64,000 bases of DNA, taken from IMG/VR virus record IMGVR_UViG_3300040801_001224, positions 248,001 through 312,000 of that record, one strand, 5' to 3'. This document shows positions 1-8,300 of this stretch, piece by piece (within the stretch, counting starts at the first letter, position 1; the number at the start of each line of letters is the position of its first letter). A model generated the notes under the pieces. That model was not told the DNA's origin, did no database searches, and saw only the letters and a program-made list of their open reading frames with translations. The stretch is from a virus. The translations under genes were made by a program, and so were the position numbers.

Positions 1-2
1 TG

Positions 3-155
3 GCCACAGGTTTCAATGTTGGCATGAATTATGGCGAATCTGCTGGCCAGACTGTTCCATATCCACATATACACTTAATTCCACGTAGAGATGGTGATAC
101 TGAAAACCCACGTGGTGGGATCCGTAACTGTATTCCAGGCAAGGGAGATTATTAA
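3..155 (+). CDS. HIT-family (histidine triad) hydrolase, C-terminal part
   Basis: Only the last 50 codons lie in the window; the start is off the left edge. The end of the frame carries the histidine-triad signature, AGQTV followed by PHIHLIP (H-x-H form), then a PRGG-x-R segment, which is the usual C-terminal layout of HIT proteins that hydrolyse or transfer nucleoside monophosphates. The stop overlaps the next start codon (TAATG), so the two genes are probably translated together. Function in the phage is unknown; nucleotide metabolism is the obvious guess. Confidence 0.8.
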   Translation, partial: ATGFNVGMNYGESAGQTVPYPHIHLIPRRDGDTENPRGGIRNCIPGKGDY

Positions 156-334
156 TGTCAGAACCCAGGACATTTGACCATGAAGGTGGCACTGGTATTA
201 GTGCTTCTCCCATGTTAGCAAAGAAAGTTGCCGTATCTATTACGGAAGAACAAGCAAGGGAGTTGCTTGGGTTAGTTGATAGGGTAGCCGAATTAGAAAG
301 ACGAGTTAAGGAGCTATCTGATGAAAAGAGTTGA
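155..334 (+). CDS. Small hypothetical protein, 59 aa
   Basis: ATG overlaps the stop of the HIT gene and the end overlaps the next ORF, so it sits in a coupled run. The protein has a Gly/Ser-rich N-terminus and a charged C-terminal half (ITEEQARELLGLVDRVAEL...) with leucine spacing typical of a short coiled coil. No family recognised. Confidence 0.6.
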   Translation: MSEPRTFDHEGGTGISASPMLAKKVAVSITEEQARELLGLVDRVAELERRVKELSDEKS

Positions 335-560
335 GCGTTGGGCACCGGTATTTCTAATACTGCCTAAGAAAATATTAGGAGAATGGTATTGGCTCAGACG
401 TGTGATGCGTAAGGGTAATGTTTATATGACTGAAAAAGACTATTTGGGTATGGTTGAATCTCAAGAGCCAACTAAAGAGGATATATCAAAATTGTATCCG
501 TACACTGCGGATGACATATTAGAAATGGAGGACGATGATGAGTGTGAACAAAGACAATAG
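321..560 (+). CDS. Hypothetical protein, 79 aa
   Basis: Basic, aromatic N-terminal half (WAPVFLILPKKILGEWYWLRR) and a strongly acidic tail (DDILEMEDDDECEQ). It overlaps the upstream stop by 14 nt and the downstream start by 26 nt, which supports translation in an operon. No family recognised. Confidence 0.55.
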   Translation: MKRVERWAPVFLILPKKILGEWYWLRRVMRKGNVYMTEKDYLGMVESQEPTKEDISKLYPYTADDILEMEDDDECEQRQ

Positions 561-945
561 TCTTGAAGCTATCAGAAAGAAAATCAAAGATTTCAATAAG
601 AAGTATAGTGAAGAACGTACAACTTGGGCATCAAGCGGAACAAATACTGATCCATTTGGCCTAGGATCTGGCGGTAACGCTGGTTGGCCATATGGTAATG
701 ATCCTTATATAGGATATCCACAGTATCCAGGGAACAGTGGATGGGATAGTTCAGGAACCGGAACTGTTGATATGACTGCCCTTCAACTCACACAGATCAT
801 GGCACGCCTAGACGCTATTGAAAAACGTTTGAGGATTATGGAAGATGCTGATCCAGATCTAGTGGAAGCACTCAAGGAAGCTTATGACCATTATAAATTC
901 ATTGAAAAACTTTGTGAAGATTCCCTGGCGGGGAGGGAAGACTAA
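535..945 (+). CDS. Hypothetical Gly-rich protein, 136 aa
   Basis: Three parts can be seen: a charged N-terminal helix (1-25), a Gly/Tyr/Pro/Trp-rich low-complexity middle (about 35-80), and a C-terminal helical stretch (MTALQLTQIMARLDAIEKRLRIM) that looks like a coiled coil. The two adjacent ATGs (535, 538) are both possible starts. It could be a minor virion component, but nothing identifies it. Confidence 0.55.
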   Translation: MMSVNKDNSLEAIRKKIKDFNKKYSEERTTWASSGTNTDPFGLGSGGNAGWPYGNDPYIGYPQYPGNSGWDSSGTGTVDMTALQLTQIMARLDAIEKRLRIMEDADPDLVEALKEAYDHYKFIEKLCEDSLAGRED

Positions 946-946
946 C

Positions 947-1393
947 ATGTCAGCCAAGCAATCTAGATATACTGTATTGGGACAAAATACTTGGAATAGT
1001 AGCAATAGCGGCACTGTAACAATAAATACAGGAACAACTACACCAGCCGGAACTGTATCTATCGGCACTACTAGTCAAAGACATCTGGCGATAGAGCCAA
1101 AAGATGATGAAGATAAGTTTTTTGAAAAACTGGGTGGCGGAGAATTAGCCTTAGAGATTTTGTCCTTTGATTTTGATCTAGTTAATAAAACAGCTAGGAT
1201 GGTATGTAGCTCAGCTAATAATATCGATATTGAATTATTTGTTGAAAGACTGGAAGGTTACAATGTTATTATGGGTGGGAATGTGATGGGTATTGATAAA
1301 GTGACAAGCGCATCGGCTAGGACAACAACATCAATATACGATGAAATAGAATGGACAATTGAATTTAAATATAACATTGACAAGCCACGTTAA
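947..1393 (+). CDS. Hypothetical protein, 148 aa
   Basis: The start at 947 is preferred because GGGAGG lies about 10 nt upstream; a longer frame from 884 would overlap the previous gene by 62 nt. The N-terminus is Ser/Thr/Gly-rich (about residues 10-45) and the rest looks globular. A promoter for the next gene lies inside its 3' end. No family recognised. Confidence 0.55.
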   Translation: MSAKQSRYTVLGQNTWNSSNSGTVTINTGTTTPAGTVSIGTTSQRHLAIEPKDDEDKFFEKLGGGELALEILSFDFDLVNKTARMVCSSANNIDIELFVERLEGYNVIMGGNVMGIDKVTSASARTTTSIYDEIEWTIEFKYNIDKPR

Positions 1394-1406
1394 CATATGT
1401 TATAAT
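1377..1406 (+). promoter_or_regulatory. Sigma70-like promoter for queE
   Basis: TTGACA and TATAAT with an 18-bp spacer (others here have 17); the -35 box lies inside the end of the upstream gene and the spacer begins with the phage-typical AGCCAC block. It lies 21 nt before the queE start. Confidence 0.75.
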
Positions 1407-1426
1407 ACGCTATTAATGGAGAAAGT

Positions 1427-2344
1427 ATGAACAAGCATTATTATTCAGAAATATTTAGAAGTCTACAAGGCGAAGGCACATACACTGGTGCTAACAGCTT
1501 GTGGATTCGTTGGTTTCATTGTAACCTACAGTGTGACGGATTTGGACAAGATGATCCCACTAATCCAGACAGTTATGAACTACCCTACAAAGACTATGAT
1601 TTGATCAACACAAAGACAGTTGAAGATTTGCCAGTATTTGACAAAGGCTGTGATAGCTCATACACATGGAGTAAAAAGTACAAGCACTTAATGGCACACG
1701 AAGATGCGGTAACTATTGTTGACAAGCTAGAAGACACACTACGTGGCCCAGGTAATCCAAATGGCACGTTCCTACATCCAGTCAGTCATCAGGAAACCCA
1801 TATGTGTTTTACCGGTGGTGAGCCCATGCTTAAAAAGAATCAATTAGCTATTGTGGAAACAATGGAAGAGTTTGCTAAAAGACGCAATGCTCCACGTTTT
1901 GTGACTGTTGAAACTAATGGTACACAGAAACTTACAGATGATATGCTCAAACTTATAGGCGGGCATAACAGTTTATTTCCTTCAGGCACTACTAGTGAAT
2001 GGTTCTGGAGTGTTAGTCCTAAGTTATTTACAACATCGGGTGAAGAACGGAAGAAAGCAATTAAGCCAGAAGTTTTAGCTCAATATGCGGAGATAAGTAA
2101 TAGAGGACACTTAAAGTACGTTGTTAATGGTAGCAATGCTACGTGGCGTGAAGTGGATGAAGTAACGGCAATGTTTCGTGAAGTTGGCGTAACGTGGCCG
2201 GTATTCATTATGCCTGTTGGCGCAACTAAAGAATCGCAGGAAGGCAAGCATATTGCTGAGATATGTGATGAAGCACTGGCACGTGGGTTTAACGTTAGTG
2301 GTCGTCTCCACGCTTACATATACGGGAACGTTATCGGCACGTAA
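1427..2344 (+). CDS. queE: 7-carboxy-7-deazaguanine synthase-like radical SAM protein (QueE-like)
   Basis: QueE makes 7-carboxy-7-deazaguanine, the base precursor of queuosine and of the 7-deazaguanines that some phages put in DNA to resist restriction. The N-terminal EIFRSLQGEG and GANSLWIRW motifs, the FTGGEP motif, VETNGT and the WSVSPKL segment fit the family. The cluster-binding loop is odd: HCNLQC supplies only two cysteines of the expected C-x3-C-x2-C, and the next Cys (DKGC) comes about 50 residues later, after an insertion. Start has GGAG 7 nt upstream. QueC lies 25 kb downstream; QueD and a DNA transglycosylase are not in the window. Confidence 0.85.
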   Translation: MNKHYYSEIFRSLQGEGTYTGANSLWIRWFHCNLQCDGFGQDDPTNPDSYELPYKDYDLINTKTVEDLPVFDKGCDSSYTWSKKYKHLMAHEDAVTIVDKLEDTLRGPGNPNGTFLHPVSHQETHMCFTGGEPMLKKNQLAIVETMEEFAKRRNAPRFVTVETNGTQKLTDDMLKLIGGHNSLFPSGTTSEWFWSVSPKLFTTSGEERKKAIKPEVLAQYAEISNRGHLKYVVNGSNATWREVDEVTAMFREVGVTWPVFIMPVGATKESQEGKHIAEICDEALARGFNVSGRLHAYIYGNVIGT

Positions 2345-2355
2345 AATAAGGGAAT

Positions 2356-2604
2356 ATGATGGACGTACAAAAAATAAATATAGAGCTAGACGGTAGATTA
2401 GAAACAGGACCAATTAAGATTGGTGATGACTGGACTGGCATACATATACGTGGCGATGACGCTCTAGCAACGGCCATGTATTTACGTGAAGGATTACGTA
2501 ACAGTGAAGTAAGTGACCCAATACTTGAAAATATGATATTATCTCACATCAAGTTATTGGAGTCATGCGTAGAGGGAGAAAATTTTTATGAAGATTCCAT
2601 TTAA
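2356..2604 (+). CDS. Hypothetical protein, 82 aa
   Basis: Acidic small protein with a predicted beta N-terminal half (INIELDGRLETGPIKIG) and a helical C-terminal half. It overlaps the next ORF by 17 nt. Not recognised. Confidence 0.55.
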   Translation: MMDVQKINIELDGRLETGPIKIGDDWTGIHIRGDDALATAMYLREGLRNSEVSDPILENMILSHIKLLESCVEGENFYEDSI

Positions 2605-3199
2605 ATTATTACCTGCGGCATGGGGGCTTAAAGGTAAGTCACGTGAAATAGCAGAAGCAGAATATTACTATACTGGTGAAGAACTGGATCGCAAGTTAGC
2701 TGATATCAATAACAGCGAAGGACAACAACGTGATCTAGCACACCTAGCACTAGACCTAAAGTACGGGAAAATTGATCTATTGGATCATGATGAAAAGTAC
2801 ATTGAACTAACAGCAAGTCCAGAAAGCAAGGCTTATAAGTTGGAAATGGCACGTATAGCTCATGCTCGTGGTAAAACCACTGATAATGAATATGAAAAAG
2901 AAGTAGCGACAATCAATGAAAAAGGCTGGGTCAACACTAAAGTTGATTCTGAAAACTATGCGTTTGAATTCGATTGGAATGAATATTTTATCGCAGAGCT
3001 AGAAGAAGCTGGTTTTGGTCCTGCTCCTAAAGAAGAGCAGATTGTAGAAGAATGGTTTAACGCCCTATGTAAAGATATTGCGCTAGACGCATTCCAGGGT
3101 GACGGTTCTATTGAAGATTTAGAAGATCAAGAAAAGGACCGCAAAGCAAATTTAGTCAACGTCGATGACTTAGGCGACGGAAGGAAGTCAGTAAGTTGA
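2588..3199 (+). CDS. Hypothetical protein, 203 aa
   Basis: Highly charged, mostly helical acidic protein with no signal peptide or membrane segment. GGGAG lies 8 nt before the ATG. It overlaps its upstream neighbour and its stop overlaps the TTG of the next small gene. No family recognised. Confidence 0.6.
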   Translation: MKIPFKLLPAAWGLKGKSREIAEAEYYYTGEELDRKLADINNSEGQQRDLAHLALDLKYGKIDLLDHDEKYIELTASPESKAYKLEMARIAHARGKTTDNEYEKEVATINEKGWVNTKVDSENYAFEFDWNEYFIAELEEAGFGPAPKEEQIVEEWFNALCKDIALDAFQGDGSIEDLEDQEKDRKANLVNVDDLGDGRKSVS

Positions 3200-3330
3200 G
3201 TTTAAGTTTAATCGCACTTAAGGTCGTTATAGTGGCCTTATGTTGGTATAAATCTAGTAAACTTTTTAGAGAAAACGATTCACGCTGGTCTTGGTTTGCC
3301 TTGGCTGGCTTAGCGACATTAATCATATAA
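3196..3330 (+). CDS. Small two-helix membrane protein, 44 aa (TTG start)
   Basis: The TTG start overlaps the upstream stop by 3 nt and has GGAAG about 8 nt upstream. The product has two hydrophobic segments (SLIALKVVIVALCWY and WSWFALAGLATLII) separated by a short charged loop (KSSKLFRENDSR). It fills the gap before the exonuclease gene. Function unknown. Confidence 0.5.
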   Translation: MSLSLIALKVVIVALCWYKSSKLFRENDSRWSWFALAGLATLII

Positions 3331-3340
3331 AGGAAAACTA

Positions 3341-4369
3341 ATGAGTAACACATATTTAATAGTAGACGTCCATAATTTGTTTCACAGATCCAAGCATTCG
3401 ACACGTGGTGATGTTGATACTAAAATTGGCATGGCATTTCATATCATGTTCATGTCATTACGTAAGATGTGGAAAAAGTTTGACGCGACACACATTATTT
3501 TCGCTAACGAAGGCAAGAGTTGGCGTTACACTGAAAGTCCAGAGTACAAACTAAATCGTAAGGTGGATCGTGCCGCAAAGACTGAGTTAGAGCAAGAAGA
3601 AGACACAATTATGTTTGAAGCTCTAGACGATTTAATTAATTTCCTGGACACAAAGACAAACGCATCTGTAGTACGTTGCCCTACAGCAGAAGCAGATGAT
3701 GTTATCGCGGTATGGACACAAGCACACCCGGATGACAACCACGTTATCATTAGTAGTGACTCAGACTTTGTCCAATTACTTGCTGATAACGTTAGTATTT
3801 ATGATGGTGTTAACGGACGTCTACTAAAGAAAGATGGCGTTTACAATGACAAGGACAGCAAACTAGAATTTACAATTAAGAGTGATAGCAAGATTAAAGT
3901 TGGTAAAACTAATCCAAATTTTGTCCCTGAACGTCCTGATTGGTATGAGTTCTCACTGTTCATTAAGTGTATACGTGGTGATAAGTCAGATAACGTATTT
4001 CCAGCATATCCAGGCGCAAGACTAAAAGGTACAAAGAATAAAATTGGTATAACAGAAGCATATGAAGACCGCAAAGAGAAAGGCTGGAACTTTAATAATT
4101 TCATGCTACAGAAATGGGTCGATCACAACGGTAATGAAATTCGTGTTAAAGACAAGTTTGAGCAGAACCGAAAGCTAATTGACTTAACGCTACAGCCAGA
4201 CAACGTTAAAGTAGATATTGCTGAAAGTATTGTAGAAAGCACTACAAAGCCGGTAGTGGGCCAAGTGGGTATTCACTTCTTAAAGTTTTGTTCACGTTGG
4301 AATCTAGTGAAGCTTTCCGAGTATCCGGATGACTTTGCTAATATGCTTAATGCCAAGTATGTCGATTAA
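3341..4369 (+). CDS. 5'-3' exonuclease / flap endonuclease (T4 RNase H type)
   Basis: Belongs to the FEN-1/PIN-like nucleases that remove RNA primers and flaps during replication. The N-terminal strand LIVDVHNLFHR carries the first metal-binding Asp, the ADDVIA motif (about residue 114) and ISSDSDFVQLL (about 137) carry further acidic residues, and CIRGDKSDNVFP (about 210) is the helix-hairpin-helix entry with two more aspartates. At 342 aa it is close to T4 Rnh in size. AAGGAA lies before the start. It probably acts with the phage replisome elsewhere in the genome. Confidence 0.85.
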   Translation: MSNTYLIVDVHNLFHRSKHSTRGDVDTKIGMAFHIMFMSLRKMWKKFDATHIIFANEGKSWRYTESPEYKLNRKVDRAAKTELEQEEDTIMFEALDDLINFLDTKTNASVVRCPTAEADDVIAVWTQAHPDDNHVIISSDSDFVQLLADNVSIYDGVNGRLLKKDGVYNDKDSKLEFTIKSDSKIKVGKTNPNFVPERPDWYEFSLFIKCIRGDKSDNVFPAYPGARLKGTKNKIGITEAYEDRKEKGWNFNNFMLQKWVDHNGNEIRVKDKFEQNRKLIDLTLQPDNVKVDIAESIVESTTKPVVGQVGIHFLKFCSRWNLVKLSEYPDDFANMLNAKYVD

Positions 4370-4616
4370 GCTCAATACTTTCTACGATGACTTAACCGAA
4401 CAAGATGTAGCTTATCTGTTATTAAGATATGATACGTGTAAATACACAATTGATTATCACGACAGACTGGAAACGCTACTAATAAATTTTGATGAACCTA
4501 AGTCGTGGCCCGCACTATTTAGGTTTGATGATAACGGGCGCATCAGGTATGGTGTGTTTGAATCTAAAAAAGATATACAAATGGGATTTATCGAACGCAA
4601 TACAAGGAGAGATTAA
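4359..4616 (+). CDS. Small hypothetical protein of the C-terminal 'F-x-x-K-x-D' family
   Basis: The ATG at 4359 gives an 11-nt overlap with the exonuclease; an in-frame ATG at 4329 is possible but overlaps 41 nt. The last residues (RYGVFESKKDIQMGFIERN) fit a pattern seen in about ten small proteins of this window: a beta strand, a turn with K/D or E/D, then a helix with Phe and Leu/Met. Function unknown. Confidence 0.55.
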   Translation: MSIKLNTFYDDLTEQDVAYLLLRYDTCKYTIDYHDRLETLLINFDEPKSWPALFRFDDNGRIRYGVFESKKDIQMGFIERNTRRD

Positions 4617-5101
4617 TGTTTCGATTGAAGGAAGTAACTGACAATTCATGGTTGGTACAGGGTGACGATAGCAGTTACCTAGGTTTATTGTCTGAGTACA
4701 ACGACCAGTTAACGCTAATCATCCAGGATGCTGATCGCAATAGAGCTACGTTTGCTAGTCGCGAAGAAGCAGAACAGATGTTAGGTGAAGGTATTTTTGA
4801 TAATACCATCACAGTTCAAGAGCGCAACAAGGAAAGTTATGTGAACGGTTATCCGGTAAATTATGGCGAACCTCACCAGATTGATTCCGGTGATACAGAC
4901 TTGCCACTATACACTAAGACACCAACAAGTAAGGTGCCTTATTGTGCTGGACATTACATTATACATTTCCCTAAGAGCCCACTCACAGCATATTGCCCTA
5001 AACTAGCAACATTAGAAGAGCATGGTTTTGACGGCCCTTTTAAGACTGAGATGGAAATGAAGACATTCTTACGCCAATTAAAAATGAACTATCCAAATTA
5101 A
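4616..5101 (+). CDS. Hypothetical protein, 161 aa
   Basis: Starts on the last base of the upstream stop, so it is coupled to it. A soluble alpha/beta protein with an N-terminal segment (MFRLKEVTDNSWLVQ) and a central NGYPVNYGEPHQ turn. No motif recognised. A late-promoter motif follows it. Confidence 0.6.
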   Translation: MFRLKEVTDNSWLVQGDDSSYLGLLSEYNDQLTLIIQDADRNRATFASREEAEQMLGEGIFDNTITVQERNKESYVNGYPVNYGEPHQIDSGDTDLPLYTKTPTSKVPYCAGHYIIHFPKSPLTAYCPKLATLEEHGFDGPFKTEMEMKTFLRQLKMNYPN

Positions 5102-5122
5102 CGTGTGTTTTAATTTATTTAT

Positions 5123-5130
5123 GATAAATA
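5123..5130 (+). promoter_or_regulatory. Late promoter motif GATAAATA
   Basis: T4-like late -10 element 34 nt before the start of the next gene; that gene therefore has a short leader. Confidence 0.55.
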
Positions 5131-5163
5131 AATAATATACGTTGTTAATAAAGGCAGACACAC

Positions 5164-5466
5164 ATGGCAAGACCAAAACCGAATATTTTGCTTGAGAATC
5201 TTGATAAGAAGACTTATAAAGCAGAACAAATACTTGAAGCAGATGCTGTATATGCGGTATTCTATCAGGGTAAGGCAATTAACTTGCGATCGCTAAACAA
5301 GTTAGTGAGCTACCCTGGCCCTAAGTATAAGAAGGTAAGTTTTGCCAATAAAGGATCTGCCTTCAACCTTGCTGACAAATTAAACGCAATGTTTCAAACA
5401 GATGAGTTCGAAGTGTTTATGTTAGTCAAGGGGGATAAAATCGTAGAACATGAACAAGATTCGTGA
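5164..5466 (+). CDS. Hypothetical protein, 100 aa
   Basis: Basic alpha/beta protein with a late-promoter motif upstream. It carries an IVYRG-like strand (DAVYAVFYQGKAINLRSL) and a C-terminal DKIVEHEQDS tail. It overlaps the next ORF by 17 nt. Not recognised. Confidence 0.6.
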   Translation: MARPKPNILLENLDKKTYKAEQILEADAVYAVFYQGKAINLRSLNKLVSYPGPKYKKVSFANKGSAFNLADKLNAMFQTDEFEVFMLVKGDKIVEHEQDS

Positions 5467-5797
5467 AAAAATAGTTGACACTATATACGAGAACAACAAA
5501 GGTAAGTTTGATAGAAAGGACGTAGAAAACTTAGTATTCCTTAGACCGGACACAATACGTTTAAGGTATCATGGATTTATGTTACTGAAACGTTTGTTTG
5601 ATACATACACATTTCCTATAGATCCAGAACATCCAAAGCCGGCATTATATGCTAGAGACCTATTACACTTACACAGAGAGATGAAGTTTCCATATTACAT
5701 TTCTAAAACTGACATCCATTTGTTCAGTGAACAGGATGCTTTCATTATTAAAATATATGGGAACATAAGGACCTGGCTCGATAGTTTCGATAAATAG
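5450..5797 (+). CDS. Hypothetical protein, 115 aa
   Basis: Helical basic protein (KIREKIVDTIYENNKGK...) reminiscent of small phage proteins that lie beside structural genes, but no family is recognised. Its last codons contain the late-promoter motif for the histidine kinase. Confidence 0.6.
   Translation: MNKIREKIVDTIYENNKGKFDRKDVENLVFLRPDTIRLRYHGFMLLKRLFDTYTFPIDPEHPKPALYARDLLHLHREMKFPYYISKTDIHLFSEQDAFIIKIYGNIRTWLDSFDK
5789..5796 (+). promoter_or_regulatory. Late promoter motif GATAAATA before the histidine kinase
   Basis: Five bases after the motif is an ATG (5802) that opens a three-codon ORF (Met-Arg-Glu-stop). The AGGGAG of that mini-ORF doubles as the ribosome binding site for the kinase start at 5817, so the predicted mRNA leader is only about 15 nt. 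Confidence 0.6.
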
Positions 5798-5816
5798 GTT
5801 TATGAGGGAGTAACTA

Positions 5817-7694
5817 ATGATTAAAACAGACATAAATGAGGCAGTTAACCTGCACTGTTTATTGAGTGTTACAGATGAGAATGGCATTATTATTGACGCC
5901 AATCGGAAGTTCTGCGAAACCACAGGTTACTCTCTCGAAGAAATCAAAGGCCAGAAGCATTCGATGTTTAAATCGAACCAGCATCCCAAAGCGTTTTACG
6001 AGGATTTATGGAAAACAATATCCACCGGCAACATATGGCAATCTGAGATATGTGACCTAAATAAAGCTGGTGAAGAATGGTGGGCTGAGACTACAATCCT
6101 CCCTCAAATGGATGAGCATGGCAAAATATATCAATATGTGTCAGTTAAAACTCATATAAGAAAACCAACCGCAGAATCTCCTCATCTGCCCAGAAATATC
6201 ATTCGTGATGTTTCAAATGAAATAGTATTATTCAATGAAGATACACTTAGAATCGTTGACGTTAATGCTAAGGTTTGCTGTAACACTGGTTACGTTGAAG
6301 ATGGTGAATTTGAAAAGTTAACACTCCTGGATATCCTTAGCGAGTATGACAACGATGGCATACAAGAAATAGTTTCAAAAGCAAAGTATAGAAATGAAAC
6401 AGTGGAATTTGAGACTGTCGTAGAAAGGAAAGACGGTACATATTATGATGCTCTTGTGAGAGTTCAAAACTACCAAAAAGAAGATAACAATACGTTTGTC
6501 GCTTCTATTAAAGACCTAACACAACAAAAAAAGCATGAAATGGAAATAAGCCAAGCTAAGAAGATGGAAGTACTCAGTGAGGTAACAAGCAACATTGCTC
6601 ATGACTTCAACAATCTTCTTGCCACTATACTTGGTTTTAATAAGCTAATTGAGATGCAGAGTATCAGTGGTGAGTTTGACCGCAATAAAATATTAAATTA
6701 TTCAAAGAATATTGTTGACGCAGGAAATAAATCAAAAGAACTAGTTGCTAGTATGGTTGAGTTCTCTAAGAAAGCTGACAGAGACATGACCAAATACAAA
6801 CTATACGAACTGTCTGGACTAGTTGAAGAATCACTTGATCTGTTGAGTGCTGTACTGCCTAGCGATATCACGCTATCAAAGAAACTTGATTCTAACTTAC
6901 ACGTAAAAACCAATAACATCAAATTACACCAGATTATCATGAATCTATGCTTGAACGCCAAAGACGCTATTGATCAAACTGATGGCACAATTGAAGTTGG
7001 CGTTAGAATATATACTGATGAAATAGACAAATGTACCTCATGTAGAGAAAACTTACAGGGATCTTACATTGAGTTATATGTCAAAGACAACGGCAAGGGG
7101 ATAAGTCAAGAAAAACTAAAAGATATATTCAAGCCATATTATACAACAAAGTCTGATTTGAATGGTACTGGGACAGGCCTTTCTACTGTACATAAAATTA
7201 TGCACGAACATGAAGGACACATAGTAGTTAAGTCTATTCCTCAGGTAGGAAGTGTGTTCAGCATGTTATTCCCGTTTGTCGAACAGCCAGCACATGAAAA
7301 TGATGAAGAGACTGAATATAAACCAATGCCAGGCGGTGGTCGACAACTTCTCATTGTTGATGATCAACCAGCATTAGGACTATTCCTGCAAGATCTCACA
7401 AAGGAACATGGTTATGAGCCAATATATTTTCAGGACGGCAACCAAGCCTATGATTACTATGTTGGCCACCATAACGAAATTTCAGCAGTTATTACTGACA
7501 TGGGTATGCCAGGTATGAATGGCGTCGAGCTCGTAAAGAAAATATTTGAAATTACATCAGACCCGAAGGTTATTGTATGTTCAGGCAATGTTGCTCAGAT
7601 TGACTTCAATGAATTGCCTAAAACCTGTGCTGTGCTACCAAAGCCCATTAACATCAGTGACTTCTTCCAGGAACTTGACAGTTTAATCTATTGA
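5817..7694 (+). CDS. PAS-PAS hybrid sensor histidine kinase with receiver domain
   Basis: A complete 625-aa hybrid sensor kinase. Two PAS domains come first (about 10-120 and 130-235; the first has ITDANRKFCETTGYSLEEI-type residues), with no membrane segment, so it should be cytoplasmic. The phospho-acceptor His262 is in the IAHDFNNLL box. The ATPase domain has the N box (MNLCLNAKDAID), G1 (VKDNGKGI) and G2 (GTGTGLSTV). The C-terminal receiver has LLIVDDQP, acceptor Asp561 (ITDMGMPGMNG) and the conserved CSG and KP residues. All catalytic residues look intact. Such kinases are rare in phages; partner output proteins are not evident, although CheW- and SpoIIAA-like genes lie downstream. Confidence 0.93.
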   Translation: MIKTDINEAVNLHCLLSVTDENGIIIDANRKFCETTGYSLEEIKGQKHSMFKSNQHPKAFYEDLWKTISTGNIWQSEICDLNKAGEEWWAETTILPQMDEHGKIYQYVSVKTHIRKPTAESPHLPRNIIRDVSNEIVLFNEDTLRIVDVNAKVCCNTGYVEDGEFEKLTLLDILSEYDNDGIQEIVSKAKYRNETVEFETVVERKDGTYYDALVRVQNYQKEDNNTFVASIKDLTQQKKHEMEISQAKKMEVLSEVTSNIAHDFNNLLATILGFNKLIEMQSISGEFDRNKILNYSKNIVDAGNKSKELVASMVEFSKKADRDMTKYKLYELSGLVEESLDLLSAVLPSDITLSKKLDSNLHVKTNNIKLHQIIMNLCLNAKDAIDQTDGTIEVGVRIYTDEIDKCTSCRENLQGSYIELYVKDNGKGISQEKLKDIFKPYYTTKSDLNGTGTGLSTVHKIMHEHEGHIVVKSIPQVGSVFSMLFPFVEQPAHENDEETEYKPMPGGGRQLLIVDDQPALGLFLQDLTKEHGYEPIYFQDGNQAYDYYVGHHNEISAVITDMGMPGMNGVELVKKIFEITSDPKVIVCSGNVAQIDFNELPKTCAVLPKPINISDFFQELDSLIY

Positions 7695-7719
7695 CACCAC
7701 CACTTTTCTTTGTTATAAT
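7691..7719 (+). promoter_or_regulatory. Sigma70-like phage promoter (leaderless type)
   Basis: TTGACA-17-TATAAT with the ACCACTTT spacer block; the ATG of the next gene follows the -10 box after exactly six bases. Confidence 0.9.
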
Positions 7720-7725
7720 GTACGT

Positions 7726-7950
7726 ATGAATTATGATACGTTTGTAACAGAAGTTAAGAAGCTTGGTGTTAAAAAACTCCTAAAAGAGGTCACTGAGTAT
7801 GTCGGTATATCCCCCACACAACAACGCTACGCCGAGTACAAAGGACAGCTCGTGGGCGCATACAGTCCAGCACAAGGCGGGGTCATATTTAAAAAGCCAC
7901 CTAACCGTTGGTCAAAGAGTGGCCGCAAATTTGAGGATGTTGATATCTAA
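7726..7950 (+). CDS. Hypothetical protein, 74 aa, predicted leaderless
   Basis: Start codon coincides with the expected transcription start of the promoter at 7691-7719 and there is no ribosome binding site. Small basic protein with a C-terminal PPNRWSKSGRKFEDVDI tail. The stop overlaps the next ATG (TAATG). Unknown function. Confidence 0.65.
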   Translation: MNYDTFVTEVKKLGVKKLLKEVTEYVGISPTQQRYAEYKGQLVGAYSPAQGGVIFKKPPNRWSKSGRKFEDVDI

Positions 7951-8300
7951 TGCTAGTCTCTAAAAAAGATACAATGAAAAAAATCACTGCTCGGTGGCCT
8001 AAAGAACCAACCAATAAAATTCGAGCCATCAAAGCCGTGCGGTCTATAGCCGATGTTAACTTAAAGGACGCAAAGAATTGGATTGAAAACAATCGTGTCG
8101 ACTCAGTATCAGGTTGGGTTGAATCACATCGAGTAGAAGACATTAAAAATTTAGTGTTAAGTAGTGGCGGTGATTGCGTATCAAACTCACAATTTGACAA
8201 ATATCGGGACGACATCAAAGAAATAGCTATGGCCGCCATGCTTGCCGACGATACTGAAGTAGCTGAAGAAATACTTAATTTTATAAATAAGTTCAGTTAA
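7950..8300 (+). CDS. Ribosomal protein L7/L12 C-terminal-domain-like protein
   Basis: Residues about 22-50 (NKIRAIKAVRSIADVNLKDA and following WIE) match the helix pair that forms the factor-binding face of bacterial L7/L12 (typically KIxVIKxVRxxTGLGLKEAK). The usual L12 N-terminal dimerisation domain and hinge are missing; the C-terminal half is a different helical region. It could bind translation factors or compete with host L12, in keeping with the many phage tRNAs, or the fold may be reused. It is convergent with pilX with no spacer. Confidence 0.6.
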   Translation: MLVSKKDTMKKITARWPKEPTNKIRAIKAVRSIADVNLKDAKNWIENNRVDSVSGWVESHRVEDIKNLVLSSGGDCVSNSQFDKYRDDIKEIAMAAMLADDTEVAEEILNFINKFS

